Position numbers and translations under genes: made by a program
Notes under the pieces: generated by a model
Database searches by the model: none
Seen by the model: the letters and a program-made list of their open reading frames with translations, nothing else
What the model was told of the DNA's origin: nothing
Part shown: piece after piece, positions 15,066 through 23,278 of the stretch
How the letters are laid out: each line of letters opens with the position of its first letter
Position numbering within the stretch: the stretch's first letter is position 1
Source of the DNA: Pycnococcus provasolii
Lineage: Eukaryota; Chlorophyta; Pseudoscourfieldiophyceae; Pseudoscourfieldiales; Pycnococcaceae
Direction of reading: 5' to 3'
Length of the DNA: 64,000 nt
Assembly: GCA_938743325.2 (NCBI GenBank)
Contig: OW568874.1
Location: 434,001-498,000, forward strand

Positions 15066-16241
15066 TCAGCTGCGATTACGCACGTTGTCGATCGCCGTCG
15101 CCGCCACCGCTGGCCAAAGGCGTCTCGTGACTTCTCCAGAGTCGTAGAGGACACACGGACTTGCACTCCCCGCAAGCCCAGGGATGCCAGCGTCATCGCA
15201 CGGTAGATATGTGCCAGTGTTCAGATCCTCGCAGTTTTTATCTGTCATCATCGCTTCTGCATCAAGCATGAGTTGAGCGGTGCGGTTGACACGAGCTCGC
15301 ACTATATTCTGCGGTACGCTAGGCGGATTGGATGGCGTCGCCTCGCACAGAGAAGCCCACGTTCGTTCTGCTGTGGTAACGTCACCGTCGTCGTACGCGA
15401 TTGCCGCAATCGCCGCACGCGCGTCCCAGAATTGGTAAAGACCTTTTCCCATTGGATCCGGGCCAAGGTCGACGGAGGCAAGCTGCTCTCTTGCCTTTGT
15501 GACATTGCCAGAGGCGTACGTCACGAGGGCCATATGCAAGTCAACGCGCTGGCGCATTGTCGGCGCAGAGCCACGCAGACCAGCGGCGGGTGCGTACACA
15601 GGCACAGACAGAAAGCTCAGAGGCTGGCCTGTTCTCGGGTCAGTGTGCGACACGAGTGCGGCACGCGCTTTCGCAAACGCGTCTTGTGCCTCATCGTACT
15701 CGTTGGTGTGCATGAGAGCCAAACCAAGTCCGTCGAGGCATACAGCCACTCTCACCCAAGGCAGCGTATCGTCGTCCACCGCCTTGGGAGGCATCGAGCT
15801 CGTGCCTATTGCTGAAAGCAGATTTTTGTACGCCAGCCTCAGGTCGACCGCCGCATCCGCAAACGCACCCGTTCGTAGGTTTGTGAGTCCTCTCCCCTCA
15901 CACGCAAGCGCGACAAGCCACGTTCCGCTCTCGTTATTCTCGAGAACACCCGCCGACGCGACGTCGAGTGCCTCCGTCCACACGTCCATGGCGACGTCAA
16001 CGTCCGGTTCACGTCTTGCGTTTCTCACGAGCATGATCGCCTCGTCAAGCTTGCCAGAAGAAGAGTCCAATCTTGAGGACGCCCACGCTGGAGATCCTTG
16101 AGTAGCCGGAACGAGTCCTCCTAAGAGGAGCACGCCAGGCGACGTTACTAAAAGGCGTCGGCGACTTGTACCTTTGACGACGAGGGGTATGTGCGTGTGC
16201 GTGTGCGTGTGCGTGCGGGCCATCGCCATCATGCGCGCCAT
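15066..16241 (-). CDS. Plastid (thylakoid lumen-type) TPR protein
   Basis: The protein has 391 residues from the ATG at 16241. The N-terminus has a transit-peptide-like stretch containing a five-fold His-Thr repeat encoded by a GTGTGC microsatellite, then SRRRLLVTSPGVLLLGGLVPA and a possible cleavage after PAWA. This is the basic-plus-hydrophobic pattern of a Tat-like lumenal signal. The mature part is made of helical TPR-like repeats (KLDEAIMLVRNA, AFADAAVDLRLAYKNLL, NEYDEAQDAFAKARAAL, GDVTTAERTWASL). The conserved-looking C-terminus contains DKNCEDLNTGTYLPCDDAGIPG and RRLWPAVAATAI. It resembles the plant 'chloroplast lumen common family' of TPR proteins, whose role is not settled. The GGGCCC array at 16325-16360 lies upstream. 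Confidence 0.75.
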   Translation of the reverse strand: MARMMAMARTHTHTHTHIPLVVKGTSRRRLLVTSPGVLLLGGLVPATQGSPAWASSRLDSSSGKLDEAIMLVRNARREPDVDVAMDVWTEALDVASAGVLENNESGTWLVALACEGRGLTNLRTGAFADAAVDLRLAYKNLLSAIGTSSMPPKAVDDDTLPWVRVAVCLDGLGLALMHTNEYDEAQDAFAKARAALVSHTDPRTGQPLSFLSVPVYAPAAGLRGSAPTMRQRVDLHMALVTYASGNVTKAREQLASVDLGPDPMGKGLYQFWDARAAIAAIAYDDGDVTTAERTWASLCEATPSNPPSVPQNIVRARVNRTAQLMLDAEAMMTDKNCEDLNTGTYLPCDDAGIPGLAGSASPCVLYDSGEVTRRLWPAVAATAIDNVRNRS

Positions 16242-16324
16242 CGATCGCCGATTCCCAGAAGGGATCCAAATCCAAAATATATATATCCCCGTGTGTGGTT
16301 GGTGTTGAAACTTGAAACTCTCCG

Positions 16325-16360
16325 GTGGGCCCGGGGCCCGGGCCCGGCTCAGGGCCCGGG
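16325..16360. promoter_or_regulatory. GGGCCC array upstream of the TPR gene
   Basis: Three GGGCCCGGG-type units (GGTGGGCCCGGGGCCCGGG, then a CTCA gap, then GGGCCCGGG) lie 85-120 bp upstream of the ATG at 16241. This is the same motif type as at 3825, 9765, 29158, 37086 and 44751. A promoter role is inferred from recurrence. Confidence 0.4.
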
Positions 16361-16469
16361 ATACGCCGTTGGTCGCTTTTCCTTAACCATCGCGCCGGAA
16401 AATCTTCTTTACAATGAATTTCCATGGCCGCCGCTCTGTAAGTCTGCGCGGTGAGCACCTGTAGGCGGG

Positions 16470-17024
16470 TTGCCTGTGGGCGGGCATTCCCAACTTCGTT
16501 TCATCATGGGAAAGGGCAACGACGAGTACTACAGCGACTACGACACTGACCGCGATGGCCCGTTCAGTTGTGTTTTGGAGGCGGCCGCTTATTGTTCCGT
16601 CCGGGTTGTGGAGGTGGCCACGATGAATGAAGCAGCCAGGTACGGTGACTTGCAGGCGGGTGCGCGGAATGACAAGACGATTTCTCGTCTCGACGAGTGG
16701 CTGCATGAAATGCGCACCAGCGACGCAATGCAAAACTTCGAGTACGAGCTGCGCGACGTCGACGGCAACCTCGTGATCTGCAAAGGCGCGTGGTTTCTCG
16801 TCGATGGTGGATATCACCGCTGGGTGGACCACATCTGTGGGTACATAATAAGAACCCTCAGATTAAGTTTTGTTACTTTCAAACTTTTATTCAAAACCAA
16901 AAAGGTGACCGCGTTCGACCTATTCATGTGCACCACCTCCCGGTTGCGCTGCTTCAATGAACAACGTCGTCGGAACCATATGAGCGGCTTGCCCATACGC
17001 TGCGAGGGGGACCGAAAAATTTGA
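16470..17024 (+). mobile_element. PIF/Harbinger-like DDE transposase remnant
   Basis: The first 125 residues match the nuclease region of Harbinger-type transposases: AARYGDLQAGARNDKTISRLDEWL corresponds to the 'pG-x-x-NDk' region and GAWFLVDGGYHRWVDHICG to the 'yLivDgGYh' motif carrying the second acidic residue. From about 16840 the sequence turns AT-rich and the similarity stops; the final 60 residues (IRTLRLSFVTFKLLFKTKK onward) are unlike the family, so the element looks truncated or interrupted by other DNA there. The N-terminal DNA-binding part of the family is not seen upstream either. The next 230 bases hold another open stretch (17021-17251) with no recognised content. I found no flanking inverted repeats. 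Confidence 0.5.
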
Positions 17025-17776
17025 GCACTTTTCAGGAGTTTAAGGACGTCACAATTTGCAACCCCCCGAAAAAAGGAACCGAAACCCTCCCCCATTTTCT
17101 GCAAAACGAAGGATTCTCCGGAGAAAACCGGAAGACTACAGAAGTAGGCTTGCGGAAGAAGCTCGCGAAGAAGATCTGTGACGACGTTTGGGACAGTAGG
17201 CGTCGTGCGGCGTCCAGTAGCCACGACGCCACTGACGGAGAGAACAAGTAAGGTAGAAGTGTATTCGGTTACATGGGGAAGGGAAGGTCGGGGACCCTGG
17301 GGAAGGGGACCCGAGGAAGTCGGGACGACCGGGGAAGGTCGACCGAGACCAAGGCGTCGAAGGCTGGGAAGCCTAAGAACCGTTCACGTGATGTCCAGCC
17401 AGGATATCACGTGATCCCGTCTCCATAACGTTATCACCATGCACACGTGCGGTTTGTCCGTCATCTGGGCGTGTTCCGAGTGCGGTCCGAATTTTGCTCC
17501 TGCTGCGATTGACTCGTGTATCTGAGGAGGAGTCGGGTCGAGTGCGGTCCTCCCCAAGGACAAGTTTCCCCGAGCTCGCCCGGGGAAACTAGAACTTTTC
17601 GGTTTTCGCTCCGAACTTCGCGAGTTTAAGAAATGGCCTTACCAAACCCCTGATTCAAATCGCATATCGCAATGTGTGGTGGAAAAGAGCTCTCTTTTTT
17701 TTTGTCCGCGCGTGATCGTCATTGTCATTTGCTCCGTGAGTGAGTGATCCTGTCACCTATAGGTCTGCTGCTCTCC
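17025..17776. other. Spacer between transposase remnant and mTERF-like gene
   Basis: The spacer is GC-rich and has repeated GGGGAAGG/GGGGACC blocks (17275-17345), a strong inverted repeat at 17385-17413, and AT/T-rich sequence (about 17695-17705) before the mTERF-like gene. An open frame at 17021-17251 has no recognised content. No gene is called. Confidence 0.4.
17385..17413. repeat. Inverted repeat with G-box ends
   Basis: CACGTGATGTCC, a five-base AGCCA loop and GGATATCACGTG form a 12-bp stem with one G-T pair. Both ends are the CACGTG G-box, the core site of plant bZIP and bHLH factors. It lies about 365 bp upstream of the mTERF-like ATG and could be a dimer-binding site or the end of a transposon. 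The function is inference. Confidence 0.5.
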
Positions 17777-18400
17777 ATGTCCATGTCCACTCGAGCACTC
17801 CCTCCCTCTCGCCATACACATATGGCGCACAGACGTCACTCTCCAGGGAGTGTCACTGGAGCAGGAGCACATTCACAGTCTTTGCACCGTTTTCAGTACT
17901 CGAGGTCATCAGCAACCATCGTGCGCGCGACGACGCTCCCAGACGTGCCCGCGAAACTCCAAGCCATGGACGATGACACGCGCAAGAAGTGGGACGAAGC
18001 GACGGCGTGGCTGATCCAAGACGAGTTCGCAGGCGACGAGGAGGAGGCGAGCAAGCTTCTCGTCAAGGCGTTCGGGTGGGGTCTGCAGGGATACTGGAGG
18101 CAGTCGAAGGTGGACGAGGTGCCCGACGCGTATCGCATGCAGGAAACTGTGCAGTACTTGACGGAGGACGTGAACATGGCTGCTGCCGATGTTCCTGCTT
18201 TGGTGAAGAAGTTCCCCGAGGTGCTCGGGCTGTCACAGGAAATTATGCAGGACAACGTCTCTGTCTTGGTGAAGGAGTGGAAGATGAACGCCGACCGCGT
18301 CGCGGCAACAATCAAGCGCAAGCCTCAAGTGCTCGGCAACACGCTCGACTGCTACGGCGACTGCGCTGGAGAGTGCAACCGTTGCTGGGTGCGTTTCTAA
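17777..18400 (+). CDS. Small plastid-targeted mTERF-like protein with C-terminal four-Cys motif
   Basis: The protein has 207 residues from the first ATG at 17777 (the frame opens at a GTG at 17744). The first 55 residues are Ser/Arg/His-rich with no acidic residue, typical of a plastid transit peptide. The core contains mTERF-like helical units: VPALVKKFPEVLGLSQEIMQ, VSVLVKEWKMNADRVAATI and KRKPQVLG, where the 'fPevLg/kPqvLg' signature repeats. Before them is LLVKAFGWGLQGYWR. The C-terminus is CYGDCAGECNRCWVRF, four cysteines at positions that could bind a metal. mTERF proteins act on organellar transcription or RNA; this one is far shorter than standard mTERFs. The function is uncertain. Confidence 0.68.
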   Translation: MSMSTRALPPSRHTHMAHRRHSPGSVTGAGAHSQSLHRFQYSRSSATIVRATTLPDVPAKLQAMDDDTRKKWDEATAWLIQDEFAGDEEEASKLLVKAFGWGLQGYWRQSKVDEVPDAYRMQETVQYLTEDVNMAAADVPALVKKFPEVLGLSQEIMQDNVSVLVKEWKMNADRVAATIKRKPQVLGNTLDCYGDCAGECNRCWVRF

Positions 18401-18457
18401 GCACTCGCTCGAATTCCCATTGATATTGTTACCCAAAAATGTTTTTAAATTAATAAT

Positions 18458-21400
18458 TTATTTCTTGGCGCGCTTCGCTTCTGGCTCATCCTTCTGTTTG
18501 TTCTCCTCCTGCTGCGCAAGCTCGTCGGTGCCACCGCTGCTGCAAACCGCGTACACATCGCGGGCAGCGCACACGATATCCTCCGGGAGAAGCGCGGCAA
18601 TCAAGTCAGAGGATGAGGTAGACTGAGGTAGAGGTACGAGAAGGCGATGGGGAAGTGCGGATCGCTGCAATGTGACGCGTGCGTGATACAGAAGCGCATC
18701 TGTATCACGATTGCCCATGATGAGCAAGGCACGATGAGCATGATTCGACGACGAAGTGGATTCCTCCCCCTCGCCAATGCTGCTGTCTGACGAGGACAGC
18801 GTAATCTCTATCGTTATCGACGGCGCACTCGTCGTCGTCGTATCGTCTTTGTTCTCAAGCAAGGTCATGTGGCACGCGGGTGGAAGCTTCTTGCGAGCCT
18901 CCTGCTGCAGTCGGTAGCCGAAAGGGTACGCCTTGCCGCATGCAGCGTCGATGTCGCGGGCATTCGCCGCCACGAGATGGTCGAGAGGACCATATCCGGC
19001 ATCCACGAGACCCTGCGAGAGCTTCGGCCCAATTCCCGCGAGCTGGCGACACTCCGGAGCACGCGTGGCAAGGAAATCGGCAATCGTCACAGCCGCGGTG
19101 GCACCGCCGGCGGGAGATCGAGGTCCTAGCGCACCGCGGCGTATCAGGCAGGCGGCTGCGGGCCGATGCCATATGCGGTGCAAGCAAGCACGGCGAAGCA
19201 AGAACACGTTCGCGACGTACGCGAAGCGATTCGGCGTCGACACGCAAGCTTCGAACGCAAAGGATAGCAGCCGATCCGCGGACGCGAGCACGGCGTCAGC
19301 CTCCTGGCGCAGCGTCGAGTCGGCAAGTGTGCGTGGGCACCATGAAAGCGAGTGGTTGATGAGCACCTGCGCCTTATCGACGCTCGTGCGAAGCAGCTTA
19401 GACGCCTTTTCGCGGCTTGGTGTCTTTGGCAAGGGTGCGGCGGCGGCATCTTCGTCATCCTGCTCACGCTCCTGTCCATCGGCGGCGGCGCCATCACCTG
19501 CCGCAGCGACGCTGCTGCTTGTCGATGCCGCCGCCGCCGCCGCGTGCCTTATTAGCGACGACTGCTGCTGCTTCTGCTGCTCCGTCGTCTCCCACTGTGC
19601 GAATTCCGTCACGGCGTAGAAGCACGCGAGCGTGTCGTTGTGAATCGCGTTGAGATCTTTCTTCTCCGATCGGCGAAGGGGAACGAGATCCACGATTTCG
19701 CGCGCCGAGGAGAGTGCACGAAGGATGTCCGCCAAGCAAGCGTTTGGACGCATGTTGTGCAGAAAGTGCTCAGCCGTCTCGATCTTGATGCAGAACTTCG
19801 CAGCCAGTCGACCCACCTGAGTGCTGTCGAAGGCTTCGAGCGGAGATTCGGCATTCTTCGGGAGCACAAGGCCACCACGCACGAGTCGCTCGAGACTGCA
19901 CCTGACAAGTCGGTCGAGGCATGCATCCGGCGTCGACGTGCGAAGCTCGTTGGACGTGAAGTAAAATGAAGGATTGCGGCGCGCGCGGACCATGAGAAAG
20001 CTTCCTCGCATCCACGTCATTGCATCTGCCGCGTTCTGAACCGTTCCCAGATGGGCCTCGGCGTTCAAATGCTCAGCCACGGCGCGATGCAGGCTACTCT
20101 CCAGTATCTCACCTCCGTCGAGAAGATTGCGGTACCTCTCCGCCGACGTATCTTTCGTCAGCACGACCGCAGTGCCCGATGTGTCGAAGCCTGGACGACC
20201 CGCCCGACCGCTCATCTGCAGCACCTCGCTCGTCGCGTACGAGCTGTACGTGTGCGTATCCGCATCGTACCGTTCCGTTCCTTTGATGATCACGCACGAT
20301 GCTGGAAGATTCACACCAAGTGCAAGTGTTGTCGTGCAACAAAGGCACGGAAGATATCCAGATCGGAATAGTGCCTCGACCACGCCACGATCGCCGTCGC
20401 TCATGCCCTTTGCATAGTGGTAGCCCAAGCCTCGCAGAAGAAGCTGTGCAAGTTTGCGGTCAGACACGCTCTGACTTGCAGCTTGCAGCGCCTGCTGAAT
20501 CGCAGGTGCGAATGTGGGTACCGCGGATGACGACGCCACACCGCCACCGCCGCCGCCACGAGCTACCAGCGCGCCGCCACGTCCTCCTCCTCCACCACGT
20601 CCGCCACGTCCACCTGGCTTTGCCAGCATCACCGGCGCACGTGCAGCGCTCCCTCCTCTTCCTCCTCCTCCTCCTCCTCCCGTAGGAGCACTATGCTGCT
20701 GCTGCATTGCACTAAAGAGCGTTGATGCTGACTGTGCAATTTGATCTGCCGCAGTGGCGCACCCACGCCGCGTTGCGCTGAAGATGAGCGTTGGCTTCCC
20801 AGGCTTGGCATGCTGGCGTATGAGGTCGACGACGTGGCCGTCGAGACTCTTCTCGAATAGAAAGTCATTCTTCCAGCTTGGGACGCCGTGCACGTGAATG
20901 CTGAGCGGGCAGGGGCGATACTCGCTGCCGTATACGCGCACAATGGCGGGCACACCACTGCCGGCGTTTGTGGCACTACTAGTACCATGTTTGTCGTTGT
21001 CGCTGCAGATGCTGTCCCCGTTCTGTGAGAGCCACGCGGCAATGTCTTGAATATTTGGCACGGTCGCGCTCACGGCGACGCACCGCAGATGTGAGATGGG
21101 TTCACCGCACATCGCAGGCATTTGCGAAATCGCCTTCAGTCGTCCAATTGCCACCTCAAGCGCCGCACCACGATTGCGTTCGCCGAGGAGATGCACCTCG
21201 TCGACAAGTAGCAGACCGATGGCACCGAAGAAGCCTACAAAATCACGGTGATGGCGAGTCAGCGCGTCCCACCGCTCTGGTGTAGCTAGCAGGACATCTG
21301 CACGGCTCAATCGTGCGAGCACTGGTCGTGGGTCGTCGTCGATGACAGACAGCTCCTCCACGCGCAAGCCGAGACGTGCTCCGATCGTCGCCGACCATGC

Positions 21401-22348
21401 GCGCGCACGTTCGCCGACGAGACTGCGCGTAGGTGCGAGGTAGATTGCTTTCAGGGCACCGCACGGTGGATCGAAGCGAGTGCCATTTTCGCGAAGTTGG
21501 GCACTCAGGTAGCGAAGCAGAGCAAGCTCCAGCACAACCGTCTTGCCCGCACCCGTCGGCGCCGCAACGACAGCATTGCGGCTGCTTTCAAAAATGACGT
21601 CGAAGCTTTCGCTCTGCACTGCATTGAAGAAGGTGAAATTATCTGCATAGACGCGCTGGAATGGTGTGGGAAGACATTCGGATACCGCACGCAAGCTCTC
21701 GCTACCGCTTGCGCACCTTGTTGTTGTTTCGTCGCCAGGAGTAGTAGGATGAAACTGAGAAGGATGTTGTTGTGTCATATGCGCAAAGTTGTTGTGAAAG
21801 CTGGATGGATTTGCGGCGACAGTAGTAGTTTTGTCGTTGCTTGTTGTCAGTCGCTGTTGTTGTTGTTGTTGTTGTTGTTGTCGCGCCTTCTTCAGATCGT
21901 CGCCGGCGGTATCAATGGAGTCGGTAGCAGCCGTTGCAGTTGGTTTGATGATGTCGACTTTCTTCTTCGAGGAGTGGTAGTGCGCGTTCGTTGTTGTTCC
22001 TCCTCCTCCGCTATTCGGCGTGCGATGAAGTACGCCGCCACGCGCCTTCATCGGTGCCGGAGGTGGCTGACCGTGCTGCTGATGCGAGAGAAGAAGACCA
22101 TGTTGTTGTTGTTGCTGTCGTTGATTCATCATCAGCATGACGGGTGGGGTAGACACAGTCGCGCAATCATCGTCGTCGAGCTCCAGCACTTCCACGCCGT
22201 CTTCTTCTTCGTCGAGCTGCATGAGGTACGCGTCGAAGCGTCCACCACCTCCTCCACCACCAGTAGTAGTAGCTCTGAATCCTCCTCCTCCTCCACCACC
22301 ACCTCCTCCAGCATGACCACCGCCATCACCACCATAGCCGCGCCACAT
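18458..22348 (-). CDS. Meiotic DNA helicase MER3/HFM1
   Basis: The protein has 1296 residues from the ATG at 22348. It is an SF2 Ski2-like helicase that, in yeast, plants and animals, promotes class I (ZMM) crossovers in meiosis. The first 225 residues are Gly/Gln/His-rich. The core then starts with the diagnostic FTFFNAVQSESFDVIFES, Walker A APTGAGKT (about residue 262), DEVH box LLLVDEVHLLGERNRG, VSATVPNIQDIAAWL (motif III), a helicase C domain interrupted by a Gly/Arg-rich insertion (GGRGGRGG, about residues 555-605), LALGVNLPA and MSGRAGRPGFDTSG (motif VI). A winged helix and Sec63-type domain with helix-hairpin-helix (LAGIGPKLSQGLVDAGYG) follow. The basic C-terminus is PEAKRAKK. It is divergent from NAA25. 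Confidence 0.88.
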   Translation of the reverse strand: MWRGYGGDGGGHAGGGGGGGGGGFRATTTGGGGGGGRFDAYLMQLDEEEDGVEVLELDDDDCATVSTPPVMLMMNQRQQQQQHGLLLSHQQHGQPPPAPMKARGGVLHRTPNSGGGGTTTNAHYHSSKKKVDIIKPTATAATDSIDTAGDDLKKARQQQQQQQQQRLTTSNDKTTTVAANPSSFHNNFAHMTQQHPSQFHPTTPGDETTTRCASGSESLRAVSECLPTPFQRVYADNFTFFNAVQSESFDVIFESSRNAVVAAPTGAGKTVVLELALLRYLSAQLRENGTRFDPPCGALKAIYLAPTRSLVGERARAWSATIGARLGLRVEELSVIDDDPRPVLARLSRADVLLATPERWDALTRHHRDFVGFFGAIGLLLVDEVHLLGERNRGAALEVAIGRLKAISQMPAMCGEPISHLRCVAVSATVPNIQDIAAWLSQNGDSICSDNDKHGTSSATNAGSGVPAIVRVYGSEYRPCPLSIHVHGVPSWKNDFLFEKSLDGHVVDLIRQHAKPGKPTLIFSATRRGCATAADQIAQSASTLFSAMQQQHSAPTGGGGGGGRGGSAARAPVMLAKPGGRGGRGGGGGRGGALVARGGGGGGVASSSAVPTFAPAIQQALQAASQSVSDRKLAQLLLRGLGYHYAKGMSDGDRGVVEALFRSGYLPCLCCTTTLALGVNLPASCVIIKGTERYDADTHTYSSYATSEVLQMSGRAGRPGFDTSGTAVVLTKDTSAERYRNLLDGGEILESSLHRAVAEHLNAEAHLGTVQNAADAMTWMRGSFLMVRARRNPSFYFTSNELRTSTPDACLDRLVRCSLERLVRGGLVLPKNAESPLEAFDSTQVGRLAAKFCIKIETAEHFLHNMRPNACLADILRALSSAREIVDLVPLRRSEKKDLNAIHNDTLACFYAVTEFAQWETTEQQKQQQSSLIRHAAAAAASTSSSVAAAGDGAAADGQEREQDDEDAAAAPLPKTPSREKASKLLRTSVDKAQVLINHSLSWCPRTLADSTLRQEADAVLASADRLLSFAFEACVSTPNRFAYVANVFLLRRACLHRIWHRPAAACLIRRGALGPRSPAGGATAAVTIADFLATRAPECRQLAGIGPKLSQGLVDAGYGPLDHLVAANARDIDAACGKAYPFGYRLQQEARKKLPPACHMTLLENKDDTTTTSAPSITIEITLSSSDSSIGEGEESTSSSNHAHRALLIMGNRDTDALLYHARVTLQRSALPHRLLVPLPQSTSSSDLIAALLPEDIVCAARDVYAVCSSGGTDELAQQEENKQKDEPEAKRAKK

Positions 22349-22550
22349 AAATAAATATACTACTACTCAGCAGAGTAGTAGCAGACACACACACACAGAG
22401 AGAAACTCTATAATATTTATGTATATATAGAAGACGGACAAATAAATAATAATGATTCTTATTATTATGCCGCACTCACACACAATTATATAGCGAAGTG
22501 TGAGTGAGTGCGTGCACTTGCGTCGTCACTCACGCACGACGCCGTGTCGA

Positions 22551-22905
22551 CTGTCACACGCACACGCTGAGTCGCTGACACGCACACGCTGACACGCACA
22601 CGCACACGCACAATGCACACACACGGTTCACACAGTACTGACTCACAGTCACACAGTCACACAGACTCACAGTCACACACGCACACGCACACGCTGACAC
22701 GCAGTCACACAGTCACACAGTCACACGCACACGCAGACACAGTCACACAGTCACACAGTCACACACGCACACACAGTCACACAGTCACAAAGTCACACAC
22801 GCACACGCACACGCACACGCACACGCACACGCACACGCACACGCACACGCACACGCTGACTGCTGACACGGCACACGCACACACGCAGAGTCAACGAACA
22901 GACAG
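22551..22905. repeat. CACACG / TCACACAG minisatellite
   Basis: About 350 bases are made almost entirely of two related short units, ACACGC (for example 22800-22855) and ACAGTCAC (for example 22640-22675 and 22700-22730), interspersed with CTGACACG. The pattern suggests slippage from one ancestral CA-rich repeat. A similar GTGTGC run lies inside the TPR gene's transit-peptide codons. Confidence 0.9.
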
Positions 22906-23050
22906 CCACACGTGTGCGAAGTAAGTGCGAGAGTGAAAGGGAAGAAAAAAGTGAAGAAAAATGGCGTGGACCCTGCTCAGCCTGCTTTGTCTCGTTTTCT
23001 CTCTCGAACTCGAAGCCTGCTTTAGCAAGCCAACCCCGAACCGATTACGA

Positions 23051-23092
23051 GGTTAGGGGTTAGGGTTAGGGTTAGGGGTTAGGGGTTTGGGT
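23051..23092. repeat. Telomere-like (TTAGGG/TTAGGGG) block upstream of NAA25
   Basis: Five to six TTAGGG and TTAGGGG units in a row end in TTTGGG, about 190 bp upstream of the NAA25 ATG. Genes on both sides show it is internal, not a chromosome end. It may be a telo-box-like promoter element or an old double-strand-break repair scar. Confidence 0.65.
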
Positions 23093-23278
23093 GAAGTTTT
23101 TTTTTGGTTTCGTGTTCGGTTTTTTTCTTGTGGGTTTCTTGGAGAATTTCATTCTCGTCATCGCCGCCGCCGCCTTCTTGCCGCCGCCGCGGCGCCCTCC
23201 TGTACATACTTGTTTGCGCTGAGCCACAGCCTCGGCTCAGACAGACCGGGTTAGGTTTTTAATCACCTGTAGTCAGTC

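Larger units (their letters stand above)
22349..23278. other. Repeat-rich spacer between divergent MER3 and NAA25
   Basis: The MER3 side is AT-rich (22349-22490) with a TATATATAG near 22431. A long CACACG/TCACACAG minisatellite follows, then about 130 bp of unremarkable sequence, a telomere-like G-rich block at 23051-23092, and a T-rich and CCGCCG-rich leader for NAA25. Open frames inside the minisatellite encode only His-Thr repeats and are not genes. Confidence 0.5.

Noticed and set aside
22613-22924. ORF of His-Thr repeats
   Set aside because: Translation of the CACACG minisatellite in a spacer.
23051-23092. A true chromosome end
   Set aside because: Coding genes continue on both sides and the block is only about 40 bp.
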